From Trochalopteron elliotii (taxonomy: Eukaryota; Chordata; Aves; Passeriformes; Leiothrichidae), in contig JANPWX010019240.1 in assembly GCA_024734555.1 (NCBI GenBank), positions 86,013 to 150,012 of the forward strand: DNA of 64,000 nucleotides, read 5' to 3'. Position 1 is the stretch's first letter. Every line of letters begins with the position of its first letter. The notes below the pieces were generated by a model, which was not told the origin of the DNA, searched no databases, and saw nothing but the letters and a program-made list of their open reading frames with translations. Positions 11,993 to 23,435 of the stretch are shown here, one piece after another. A program made the position numbers and the translations under genes.

Positions 11993-12990
11993 TCACAGAA
12001 TCAGAGAAAGGCATGGGTTGGAAGGGACCTTAAAAATAGTCTCATTCCAATCCCACTGTGTTGGGTAGGGACATCTTCCACTAGATTAGGATGCTCAGGG
12101 TTCCATCCAACCTGGCCTTGAACAACCCCACAGAGTCTCTGGGAAACCTGTTTATGGGCCTTATCACTCTCACAATAAAGAACATCTTCCTAAAATCAAA
12201 TCTAAATCTACTCTCTGTCAGTTTGAAGTCATTTCTCCGTGTCGTGTCACTACATGTAAAAAGTCTCTATCTTTCTGGAAAGCACCCTTCAGATTCTGGA
12301 AGGCCACAATCACGTCCCTCAGAAGCCTTGTGTGCTCCAGGCTGAACAGTCTCTGAGCCTTTCCTCATAGCAGAGGTGCTCCACCCCTCTGATCACCTTG
12401 GTGTCCCTCCTCTGGACTCTCTCCAACAGCTCCATGTCCCTCCAGTGCTGGAACCCCAGGGCTGGAGGCAGCTCTGCAGGTGGGGTCTCACCAGAGCGGG
12501 GCAGAGGGGCACAATCCCCTCCCTCCCCTGCTGCCCACGGGGCTTTGGATGCAGCCCAGGACACACTTGGCTTTCTGGGCTGGCAGTCCCCATGACTGGC
12601 TCATGTCCAGCTCTCAGCCCCAGCACCCCCAAGTCCTTCTGGGCAGGGCTGCTCTGGATCTGTTCATCCCCAGCCTGGGCTGGCACTGGGGGCTGCCCGG
12701 GCCCAGGTGCAGCACCAGCACTTGGCCTTGTTAAACCTCATGGGATTCCCATGGGCCACTGCTCGAGCTTGTCCAGGGCCCCCTGGATGGCATCCCATCC
12801 CTCAGGAGTGTCAACTGCACCACTCAGCTTGGTGTCATCTGTAAACTTGCTGAGGGTGCATTCAACCCCTTCATCTGTGTCATTGATGAAGATATTAAAT
12901 AACACTGGGCCCAGTACAGACCTCTGAGGCATGCCACTTGTCACTGATATGCATCAAGACTCTGAGCCACTGACCACCACCCTCTGGATA
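11993..12990 (-). mobile_element. 5'-truncated CR1 LINE with decayed reverse transcriptase
   Basis: CR1 is the dominant avian non-LTR retrotransposon. On the minus strand this copy begins inside the reverse-transcriptase domain near 12990 and runs to the CR1 3' end at about 11993, where the + strand reads CACAGAATCAGAG and GGTTGGAAGGGACCTT, the complement of the typical tail. Translated minus-strand pieces show [11 protein letters not shown] and FTDDTKLSG (12738-12944), where the usual catalytic FADDTK carries A to T. SSPAQKDLGVL and LVRPHLQ follow at 12393-12686, then MELLERVQRR and RGVEHLCYEERLRD in another frame at 12319-12564. The reading frame is therefore broken by shifts and the copy cannot be mobile. 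The C-terminal coding part passes into the 3' UTR at about 12310-12330. Loss of the 5' end is the usual outcome of CR1 insertion. Confidence 0.95.
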
Positions 12991-14677
12991 TAATATAGGC
13001 TTTAAGAGAAATTATAACAACTGATTTTATTCCTACCTCCTTGGTTTATTCACCTGGCTGCCTGGTATTTAACATCTCAAATCTGCGCTTCTGAAAAAAC
13101 AATACTGAGAATTCTGGAGTGGAATGCTCAAACAATAGCCTAATTTTTTCTCAAAATTTTACAAGCCAGGGAATGTAGATGTAGTTTGTAAAAGTAAAAT
13201 AAACCTGAAGACAGGAAGCTGTGGAAATCCTTGAATAAATACAAACCTTAATTCTGTTTAAAGAAGTGTCATAAAGTAATGACACAATTCTCATTAATGC
13301 ATAATGGTATTTGTGTTCCCAGACAAATTAAACGGGACTTCAATATGAAATTAATTTTCTCTCTATGTGGGTAACAAACAAAGGATTTGTCCTGCGTGTG
13401 ACCTATTTCAAGGCTGTCTTTTAAGAGTTCATAAACAGACTAAGTCAATGCTGGTGAGATGTCCCTTTGTGTGGTTTGCTGCCATGCAGAAGTTGGCAGG
13501 GGAGAGATTAATATTTCCCAGCTATACAGCTTCCGTTGCAAGGCAACCTTGACAAAAGAGAATTATTCTGTTCTCAGCCATGGTGAATGAAGTATCTCTT
13601 CTCCAGAGTAGAAAGAGGATAAGCAGAATAGAGTGTTTTAAAGGTTAGTCCCTCTTTGAAAGAGGGAACCTCCTATCAAAAAGAGTCAGCATATAGCAGT
13701 GTTTCATAATGTTCCTGTTTAATTTAGAAATCAAAGTGATCATCAGTCAGAGTGACCTTCTTGATCATCTCATGATTTAAACTACAAAAAGTCTGTGCAG
13801 ATGCTTTGTGCAGGCTGTGAAAAGTTTGCTGGTAAATTCCTGTTTGTAACATGCAGTGTCAACACAGAACTTTACATGAATGACTAAATTAAAGTAATAC
13901 AAAAATAAAATCTGCTATCTCCTTGAGGAGGAGACAATGTGCTAACCTCATACAAAATACAAAATTTCAGCCTACCACTCTAAAACCACACAATATATCT
14001 TTTCAAGATGGTTGGTAATGTTTCAGAGCTCTCAGCAGAGAATGACTGAAGGAAACTGAAGTACATGGGGTCAGAGAGCTCAGGTACAGGGCATAGCAAA
14101 ACACATACAGATGAGAATTCTGTGTTTATGCAGATAAATATTACCTTGTTGTGCAGTAACATCCAAGGATCCAGACAGTGAATTCTCTTTTTTGATGCCT
14201 CTCAGATTCCTTATGATGCCCTTTGCTATGTATGAATAAAACTACACGTTTCCACATCCATTAGCTCAACAGGACAGAGCAAAGATGGACAAGGACTAAA
14301 CAATAACCAATGGGAGCAATGGACACAGTATCAGTATAATTTTATTAATGTAGTCCAGAGACACAGGGTAATTCAGTGACTCACATGGAACTAGCAATGG
14401 CTCTGCCACACCTGGCACCTAAACTCTTCCACAAGGTGTACTGGTTATCTCAGTGGGCTTTGATCTTTTAAACTCTCATTCTGTCTAATGCTTATGGTTT
14501 TCTGTCAGTACTTGTTCCCTACTTCTGTTAGTTCTTGTACTGTGCAGTGGAGGCTGGCTAAGTAAAAACCTAATTTAGGTTATCCCTTTTAAAGAGGGAG
14601 AATACATGGAAGAGAAGAGAGACTTTGCAAGGTTGGGTTCTCAATATTCATAACACACACTCAGTCCTTGTACTAGA
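12991..14677. other. AT-rich non-coding DNA
   Basis: Nothing recognisable lies between the CR1 fragment and the next LTR. An AATAAA and a nearby TTTATT occur at 14230-14350, but without any other LTR feature. Confidence 0.5.
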
Positions 14678-15462
14678 TGTCCATGCCCAGGCTCTGGCAG
14701 CAAGGGGCCTGCAGTGGTGGCTCCTGTAAGGAGACCAGGACTGCAGCCATGCTGGACACAGCTGGATCCTGTCCACTCCAGTGCACCCATCACATGGCAA
14801 AACTGAGCCCCTCAGTCAGGATGGTGGCACCTCTGGGAAAGGGTATTTATGAAATAACAAGAACATTGCACATCAGAGAGAGAAGGAAGGGGCGGAGGAA
14901 AGAAACTACCATGAGGACACTAAGAGAAGAAGGAGGAGGAAGCGGTGCCGCAGGTGCTGATGCAGAGACTTCCTCATGGCCTATGGAGAGAATCATGCAA
15001 GAGCAGAGACACTGCAGACACTGGAGGACTCACTTAGAAGCATTATCCAGAGGAACCACAGCCCTTGGAAAGAACCCAGACTGGAAGCAGTGCAAAGCAG
15101 GAGGAGGAACAACAAACTGAGAGGAGCTGTTCTGGACTGACACCAAACCCTGTTCCCCTACACCAGGGATGAGATGGCAAAGTAGTGAATGAAGGAGCAA
15201 CAATGAACTTGGGCAGAAGGAGAAGAGGGAGGTGTATTAGAATTTTCTTTTTGCTTCTCACCATCACCTCTACTTTAGTTGCCAAGAAAATTAATTTTCT
15301 TCAAGTCATGTCCAGTTTTCCCAGAACAGTAACTGGTAAGTGTTCTCCTTGTCTTTATTCTGACACACTAGCATTTTCTTTTTTTTCTTTCCATTTCCTA
15401 CTGAGGTGAGAGAATGAGAGAGTGGCTGGGTGGGACTGGAAGTCAGCCAAGTCAGGTCACCA
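14678..15462 (+). mobile_element. Degraded ERVL-type LTR, first copy of long family
   Basis: The left half (from GTCCATGCCCAGGCTCTGGCAGCAAGGGG through GCTGGACACAGCTGGATCC and AAACTGAGCCCCTCAG) and the right half (TTGCCAAGAAAATTAATTTTC through GTAACTGGTAAGTG to the TCACCA end) match, from memory, a long avian ERVL LTR. The copy at 22359-23435 is of the same family. This one is about 300 bp shorter, and most of the middle GGAGCAG-repeat part is missing or diverged. No convincing target-site duplication was found, so both ends are approximate. The + sense follows from the family orientation. The open frame at 14677-15120 lies inside the element and is not a host gene. Confidence 0.7.
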
Positions 15463-18285
15463 TGGTCCCTCAACTCTTAAACCTCTACTGTGTGAACAGA
15501 TAACATGCCACTAATATCAGTAAGAAATTTAATATTTATGTGGCAAAACTTCCTTGATCATACAAGTAGAAGTAGAGGCTGTTTGCTGTTTCAGGAATCA
15601 AATCACCATGAATTCCAGTGAGGCTGAATTTTCCTGTGCTATCTTCATTACATTACCCCACTTGTTCTGCTAAAAACTCAGTTAATAAAATCCACGTGTT
15701 CCTGATTATACAATATTTAAACTTTAAACATGTTCTAAGTACTCCAAGCTCAATCAGAAAGCAGATTGTTACACAGATTTCATGTAGACTACCTAAGTTA
15801 TTAGAATATATAATTCAAATCCAAAACATTTAAAATAAATTTAAACTTTTATTTTCCTTTTACTAATCAAAAGAAGCTTTTGGTTTTTTTACAATTGGTA
15901 GTTTTGTCACTTCTTGTATGATGCCAACAGAAAAATATCCAGAAACAATCTCATATACGCAATTTCACAGAAAGCTGCGCCACACAAATATATGAACATA
16001 GTTCACTAGTCTTTTGGACTAAATATATTTGTCTCTGCAGTCGAAATAGTAACTTTAATGTAAAGTAATAAAATAACAGAACCCCTTCCTGAATGACCCA
16101 ATCATGGAAATAGAAACTAAACCTTTTGGTGGTGGTGGTTTTGACTTTGCATAAGGTAGTGTCTCGTCGATGAAATACACACATAATGAGATAGACACAG
16201 ATACAGACATAGGCATGGACTCAGAAAAACAGAGATTTGCCTTGTATTAAGTATTATAAACATTCTTTAAACTAAACTGAGATAACTTCTACCTGAGAAA
16301 TTTGAAGATGAATACACTAAAGTTTAATTTAATCTGCTAATTGGCACTGGCTGTCCATAAAAAGAGATTTATGACTGCTAAGTTTGCTCCTTACAAATAC
16401 TGTGTTACCATGAAGGCTTCCTCCGGGAAAACAAAAAACAGGAAGACAGAATAAACAATAATTCGTTAAAGGGGACTTAGTCTTTTAAACATTAAGGGCT
16501 AGGAAGAGTGTCTTTCCTGATGGATTTATTTACATTTATTCAGTAGCCCTCTGGATTATGTGTCCAGACCACGAAAATTCAAGCCTGGAGACCACAGTGG
16601 GGAACACCCTCCTCTGCCTACAGTCAGCACTCAAAGAATCAGATCAGTGGAGCAGAGGGACCTGGGACTGGGAAGCACTCTTGGGGCTCAGACCTGGGTC
16701 AGTGCATCACTGCTTGCCTGCACTCTGCAGCAGCTGATCCAAAGCAGCTTCCATGGTGAAAATGAGACTGTAAGGTGAAAACTTACAACTGATCAATATT
16801 TTGACTTTGCTAAACTAAAAGGATATTAGTTCACATTTTTTCTTGTTTCAAATACCTGTATGGTAAATATTTTGTAATGCTGTGCATTGTGATATGTGAT
16901 TTGACATCATTATTTGAATTTTGATATACTAATTACTTGGGTTACCTTTCAATACAGAAATTTTCCATTTCTATATGCAGTATATGGGATTTTGTAAGCT
17001 TTCCAAGAGTAAACTAACACATTTGTTGTTTATTCCTTATAGATAAACTTACTTTCCTGTCTTCATTAGCTTCTCTGTTCCTAAGAGGAAGATGCTGGCA
17101 TGGTGAATCAAAGCAACAGTTAGCATCTAGGAAGCTGTTTCAGAAGAAATGAGAGATTGAGTACTTAGATCATTGTTTTTTCAGTGACATTATATCTGAG
17201 ATTCTCTAGTACAGTATTGATTAACTAACCTGTTATTTAACTGAATATGAAAATCTATACTAAAAGCCACTATGTAGGTTGAAAGCAAATACATGCTCAG
17301 AAATTGAAGTTCAATAAAGCAGCTCTTGAATTAACATTAATCTTTAAAAACCAGCTGCTTGCTGTATGTAGTGAAGTCTGCTGTCTTGCTTATAGGGTAA
17401 TGAGAGTCCTAATCCATTCTATTTTTCCAGACCAGAGCAGCTGTACCTAGGACTACAAAGAGACATGGAAATTGAATGGTAGTACTACAGTTGCTCCACA
17501 GTAAGTCACAGTATTTCCTGAACCCCTGTAATGACTGTAATGGGTTACAACTGTAGCTTCATCTGTTCTCAGAGCTTGAAAGAGCATCTATTTTCTGGCT
17601 TGTGTCAAGAAGGGCAGTCAAAGTTGTGTAAATTTTTGTAGGTGTTTAGACCAGCCAATACATATTGTCTCTGAACAAAACTGTGGAAATTTCTTAAGTC
17701 AAAAAGTGCCATTACCACAGAATGAATCATCTCATCAACTCACACAGTTTAAAATTTTGTAACTTATCTATCTCACAGCATTTCTCATCTGCCTTAAAAT
17801 CAGTGAACAAAAATACAGGTCAACTAAAATAAACAGTCATGATTTTCCAGTCTTAAGGTCAACCTACAAACTTGTTTATGAAGAAAATTTGCATTTGAGT
17901 GTTTAACCTCTTTCAGTGATAATAACTTCCCTTAGAAGAAACTTTAACAGTAACAGGTTGTTCTAGAGCTTGCTCCACACCAAGACCACAAACACTTCAA
18001 GGTTTCTTTTGAGTCTGGAGCACTACTATCAAAATCAAAGTGACCTTTACTACAGGTCAGTGAAGAAAGAAACCACCATAACTGGAAAATTACTCTGCTG
18101 TAGAAAAATTATGTAATGATATCTGTACTTAACACTGTCTCAAGATAAAACATTAAAAAGAGCACTTTTTGATTCGAAAACTTAAATTTTAATTCCTAGG
18201 TAAGGTATTATATGTGGTCCAGTCAAATAAGTCTTGTGTCAACCATGGGTCTATATTTTCCCACATTAAGAAAAGATTTTTAGTG
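15463..18285. other. AT-rich non-coding DNA
   Basis: No gene or clear repeat is visible. A GC-richer patch at 16555-16770 carries a 72-codon chance open frame, and I recognise nothing in it. Confidence 0.5.
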
Positions 18286-18290
18286 GTTGA

Positions 18291-18714
18291 TGCTTTTGAG
18301 GTTTCTCTCATGGTGGGGGCTGCTACCGGCTAGCAGTGAATCCCTCCAGACCACAGACACATCTCGTGTGGGTCCGTCAGCTCAGCAGCTGCTGCGTGGG
18401 TCAGGCTTGGAAGAAGGAATCGTGCTCTCTCTTGGGTTAATAAGGATGTTTATTCAGTGCAGCCACGTGGAAGGGGTTTTGCCAGAACCCCTTCTCAGCA
18501 TGGGAGAAACATGGAGAGAGAGTGGAGAGAGAGAGAGTGGGCGTGGTGTGTCCTTTTTCCCAGGGCAGCGCTGGGCGGGGAAACACTGACCCAATGGGGA
18601 AGGGAAGGGGGAGGGGTTACATCAGGAGGAACCACAGGGGAAGGGAGATACCAAGTACAGACCAATAACAAATACAAAATACAAATTCAAAAACCTGAAA
18701 CTCGCGTCGCTACA
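18291..18714 (-). mobile_element. Solo LTR with 5-bp TSD, 424 bp, minus sense
   Basis: On the + strand the element runs from TGCTTTTGAGG to GCGTCGCTACA and is flanked by a perfect 5-bp duplication, GTTGA at 18286-18290 and 18715-18719. On the minus strand it starts TGTAGCGACGCGAG and carries a polyadenylation signal (TTTATT on + at 18449-18454), so its sense is minus. A GA-rich microsatellite-like patch lies at about 18513-18541. CpGs persist in its U3 (for example CTCGCGTCGC), which suggests a younger insertion than the LTR at 846. The 5-bp duplication fits ERVL-class or some ERV1-class integrases. Open frames on both strands at 18287-18750 are within or across the element and are not genes. 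Confidence 0.9.
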
Positions 18715-18719
18715 GTTGA

Positions 18720-21700
18720 TAGTTGTATAAGCATATTCAGAGGTATATAGGAAATAGGTTCACTTAGAAATCTGAGTGCAGATTAGAACCTCCACTATCA
18801 ATGAACAGAAATTTTATTGCTTGGTTTGCTTATTCATAAAGATGGAGCAATATATAACTGATATTGACAGAGTAACTTTAATGTAGATCATATTCCTTTG
18901 TAGAATTCTTTATAGCATTCCTGGTACTACTCTTTGACACTCAAATGCAAGTACGTATGTTTCTGAAGGAATATGCTGAAATCCAAGAGCTAAGGGTACC
19001 ACCTATGTGGCAGCAAGCTTACAGGAGGCAGAAAATAAGGATAAAGTTAGCTGTTAGCTTCAGAATAGTGGAAGAAAAAAAATACTGGCACATTCTCATC
19101 ATGCCCAGTCAGAGCCCAGTCAGAGTTACGTTGTGAAAAGGGTCTAATAACTAGGTGAAGTAACTGTGACCAGGAAAAAAAGAAATAGAGTGTTCTTGGA
19201 TGTATATTGATCCTGATTTTGCTAATTGACACCAAGCATACCCAAAGAATAAACATACCATCTGGAGTCACTAGACATGAAACTGTCAAATCATTCATGT
19301 GTTACACAACTGTCAGGTCTCTAGAACAGCCATTATCATAATACAAAATGTTATATTTAGTCCACTTCACCCTCAGTTTACTTCAGAACACTTTTGATGA
19401 TAAAAATTGCAATTGCAATCATTTCACATAGTGCTAAAAAGAATTCATCTGAAGGGAGGAAAGAATTAAAAGCTTTAAAATACAGTAATGGATTTTTCCC
19501 CTTACTTTAGAAGCACTATCAGCTTAAGACAACTTAGGGAAAGCTTTTTCCTATGCTTGATAGCATGTAACAACTAATATTTTACTGTAGATTTTTCAAA
19601 TAACTGAATGGAATTATTTGTGGTAGGATGTTTATGTGATTACAGGGTGAACCAGGAAAGGTATCTTTTCTGGTTTAACAACTGTATGAACAGAAAAGAA
19701 CTTCTGTGTTCTCATGCAACCATGTTGCTCATGCAAACAGAAAAAGTTAGTGCAGGCTGAATGACAAATTAACAGACTTGTATTTATGAACACCATTATT
19801 TACACAGCTGCAAATTACATTACAGAACCCAAAATGGTTGTATAAACAAAGCCACAGAATAACCCAACTAAGTTTACTGTTGTATGAAAACAGCAAGACT
19901 TACTGGTGTTAATGATTAACTTTCTTTTTTTGGTGAATGCTTTCAATTTTAATACTGATAATAAATACATCTTTTAACACTGCTGCATTTGAAAATTCAC
20001 TAACAGTGGTCTGTGATGTGTTAAAATATTATTTTTGGATAAAGGAAGTATTTCACTTACCTATTTATGTCTTCTCTGTTAAAGACACAGAAATTTACCT
20101 TTAATAATGATAATTTGAAAAATATGTCACTGGCAAAATAGCACCTCACCCGTAGAACTCATATTCCCAAATAAACACAAGAGCTATAGAAAGATTCATA
20201 GACAGAATACCTTGAAGAGCTAGAGAGTATGTTAAGCTTTACAACAGAGTGAGCTGTGGGTAAACAGGGAGAAGGAAGCAGAAGGGGAGGTGTGAAACAG
20301 AGAAGGAAAGAAACGCAGCAGATTGTAGGGAGGCCCCTGTGTTAAAAAGAAGATTACATGGAAAAGCTGAAACTTTGAAGTCAAAGGTAACACTACTGTG
20401 TTTATGCCAATAATTCTGAAGGCAGTCATAGGGAATAATTTATTTTCCTCCTTCTATGCAGAAAAGGTACATTTGTGGTCATGAAAGACTTATAGTTCTC
20501 TTAAGAACAAGGTGCACAAACTGCAGACACTCAGCTGAAATGCTAACAGATTTTTATCAGTGGAGGGTGCCAAGTTTAACAGGAAGAAACAAAAAGAAGG
20601 AATGTATTATGTGATTTATTTTTCCCCTACCTGTCTGGAACATAGAGTTTTGAAGATAAGCTGTGTGAAAATGTTCCTCAAGACAGCTTTGCAACAGTGA
20701 CAAGAATTTCAAAAGTGAGGATGAAACCCCAGTGATTTTCCATTTCCTGCAGCGATAATGTTAGAATGCAAATATTTCCATTCTGTATTACACACCTAGA
20801 GCCATTCCTTGTGCCAGATAATGACCCTGGATCCCTTTGCTGAAGGTATGAAAACCCTTTTAGTTTGCTAGAATATCCAAATAATGAAAGTTTCACCCCT
20901 ACATGAAGAAGAGAAAATTGACTTGCTTCCCTAACTGTGGGACTTTATTTCAACTAAAATCCTCCTTTTTTAGGTCAATTTAATTCTAAATCATTACTTG
21001 CAGAATTGAATAGTATTAAGTAAGTAATAGCGTTGCTTAAAAAAACCAGTATTAATTCTTTCTTTTTGCAGTTACTTCCTTTCAGTTACATTAATGATTA
21101 TTGTATTCTTAAAAGATAAGATAGAAAGAGAGATATAGTTTCCCAGCTCTTTTATAGCCATTATTTTTGGCTGTTTTTCTGTCCTTTAGGGATTTGAATT
21201 TGTTTCTCTGGGGAAAATAATCCCCTTTTCCACTTTTTAAAATTAATATTTCTCCACTACCCCCATGATTTTATCTGACCTTAGTTTCACCACCTAGAAT
21301 CTAGAGTCTAGTTAGATCTAGATTAACATCTAGAATATCTGTTTTCAAATAAAGTGCTATAGACCAGATTCCAGATAATGCCAAGGCATTTACTTACATA
21401 GTTACATTATTTAAAATTTTCAATATTAATTTTTGTTCTGTCCCTTATAGGTATTGTCGTAACATAAAAGTTCCTGAACATTGAGGAATATGTACATGAT
21501 GAAAGTGTCAATTAATGCATTATTAGAGACAACCAAGTCGTATTATTTGCCATAATAAGGAGTCGCAAGTCCACATACAATGGATTTTCTGCATCAAGAA
21601 TACTAAATGTAGCACACGTGTGCATTGGGTTTGTGCTTCTTATTAAAAATAATACACCATGTATAATAAGGAAGAATCATATGCACCATTGTTTTAAGAT

Positions 21701-22358
21701 CCATCAACACAGATAAGCAAGTTTGATGAGGAAAATAACCCCACCATTCTAATTACTAAAATTATCATAATATAAGTAACCAGAATAGTTTAGACTTGAA
21801 AATATATAAGACTTTCCAACAGAAGTTCTAGTTCATAAAAAAATGTTTTTTCATTTGTATTATTAATCAAAGAATCAAGAGGAAAAAGGAGAAACCCCAT
21901 TTTCTGCTGTAGTTAATCTATTATTTAAAAAATTATTACAAAGTCTATTATTACAAAAATATGTACTTTTTCTCTCTTTTCTTCTTCTCTTACACCTCTC
22001 ATTACAAACCTTATTTCCTAATAGCCCACTATTAGGTTAGTCAGAAGGGGAGAAAATTCATACTACTTATTCCAACAGACTTTATGGATCTTTTATGGTT
22101 CAGGTTTCTGTGATAGTTTTTAGCCTGCATTTTCATCAGGCTCATTATTCCAAAATTTGCACTTTTTAAATTAATTTCCCCCTATTTTCTGTTCTCTTGA
22201 AGGCAAATTTTAGTAGGATTTGCATTTTAGTAGGATTTAAGGTTATCGTATAATTTCTGACTCTATAATAATGGGGGAATTTAATTTGTGCCAGCATGGA
22301 CTCTAATAAAATATACTTGGCACTTTCAGTAATTTTTTTCAATTCTATTGGGTTTACA
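18720..22358. other. AT-rich non-coding DNA
   Basis: No coding exon or transposon was recognised. The part at about 19730-19930 looks like a candidate conserved non-coding element by texture. A CTAG-rich palindromic patch occurs at 21292-21342. Confidence 0.5.
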
Positions 22359-23435
22359 TGACCAGGGTCTGGTAGCAAGGGGTGGGTTACAGGGGCAGCT
22401 CTTTTGAGAAGCTGGTAGAACCTTCCCCCATGTTCAGCAGAGACCGTGACGCCACCCTCAAAGTGGAGCTGCTACTGGCCAAGTCTGAGCCTACCCATCA
22501 GACAAGGCAGTATCTGAGCCTCTGTGATAAAAGAAAAATCATTATAGCACAGATATAATATTGCTCAGAGGAGTCAGAATACACAAGGGGAACAACTCTA
22601 CAGACACCAAGGTCAGTGGAAAGGAGGGGCAAGGGTGCTCCAGGCACCAGAGCTGAGATTGCTCTGCAGCCCATGGTGCAGACCATGGTGAGGCAGGTGT
22701 GTCCCTGCAGCCCATGGAGGTCAGTGGGGAATGCAGGGATCCACCTGCAGCCCATGGAGGAGCCCCACACCAAAGGAGCTGGACACGTGAAAAGGAGGTT
22801 CTGAATCCTTGAAAAACCCATGCTGGAACAAGCTCCTGGCAGGGACCTGCAGACCCGTGATGAGAAGAGCCCACACTGGAGCAGGCTTCGTGGTAGGAGT
22901 TGTGACCCTGTGGGATCCTATGCTGGAGCAAGTTGTCCCTAAAGGACTGCACACTGTGGAAGGGGAGCCACACTGAGCAGTACATGAAGAAGTGTAGCCC
23001 ATATGAAGGACCCACCCTGGAGAAGTTCATGGAGAATTGTCTCCTGTGGGAAGGGCTCCACATTGGAGCAGGGAGAGGACGACTCTGCCTGAGCAGCAGC
23101 AGAAACAATTTGTGATGAACTGATCATAAGCCTCATCCCCTTCTCTCTGCACCTCTGGCAGGGGGGAGGTAGAGCCTGGGAAGGAGGGAGCAGGAGGGGG
23201 AAGGTGTTTTTAAGATTTTTTTTATTTCTTATTATTGTGCTCTGATTCCGTTTCATAATAGCTTCAGGTAATTTCCCCAAGCCAAGTATGTTTTGACCAT
23301 GATGATAAGCAGGACAGGGTTCTCCTTGTTCTTATCTTAAGTCATGAGCCTTTCATTATATTTTCTCTCCTGTGCACTTACAGAGGGGAGTGCTAGAGCA
23401 GCTCTGGTGGGTACCTGGCATCCAGCAACCCACCC
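22359..23435 (+). mobile_element. Long ERVL-type LTR with internal degenerate repeats
   Basis: This is a nearly full-length copy of the family at 14678-15462. It starts TGACCAGGGTCTGGTAGCAAGG and ends in the family's GGTGGGTACCTGGCATCCAGC...CCCACC tail. The middle holds recurring phrases: GCAGCCCATGG three times at 22672-22760, and variants of CCATGCTGGAGCAG five times at 22820-23070. These form a degenerate array with units of about 40-60 bp. After it come the GTGATGAACTGA segment, a GGGAGGTAG-rich purine stretch, a T-rich stretch and the AATTTCCCCAAGCCAAGTATGTTTTGACC segment, all in the expected + order. The polyadenylation signal region near 23255 has decayed. I could not define a target-site duplication. 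Open frames of up to 188 codons on the minus strand (22542-23108) fall wholly inside the LTR and are artefacts of its composition. Confidence 0.85.

Noticed and set aside
22542..23108. 188-codon minus-strand open frame
   Set aside because: Entirely inside a recognised LTR and antisense to it.
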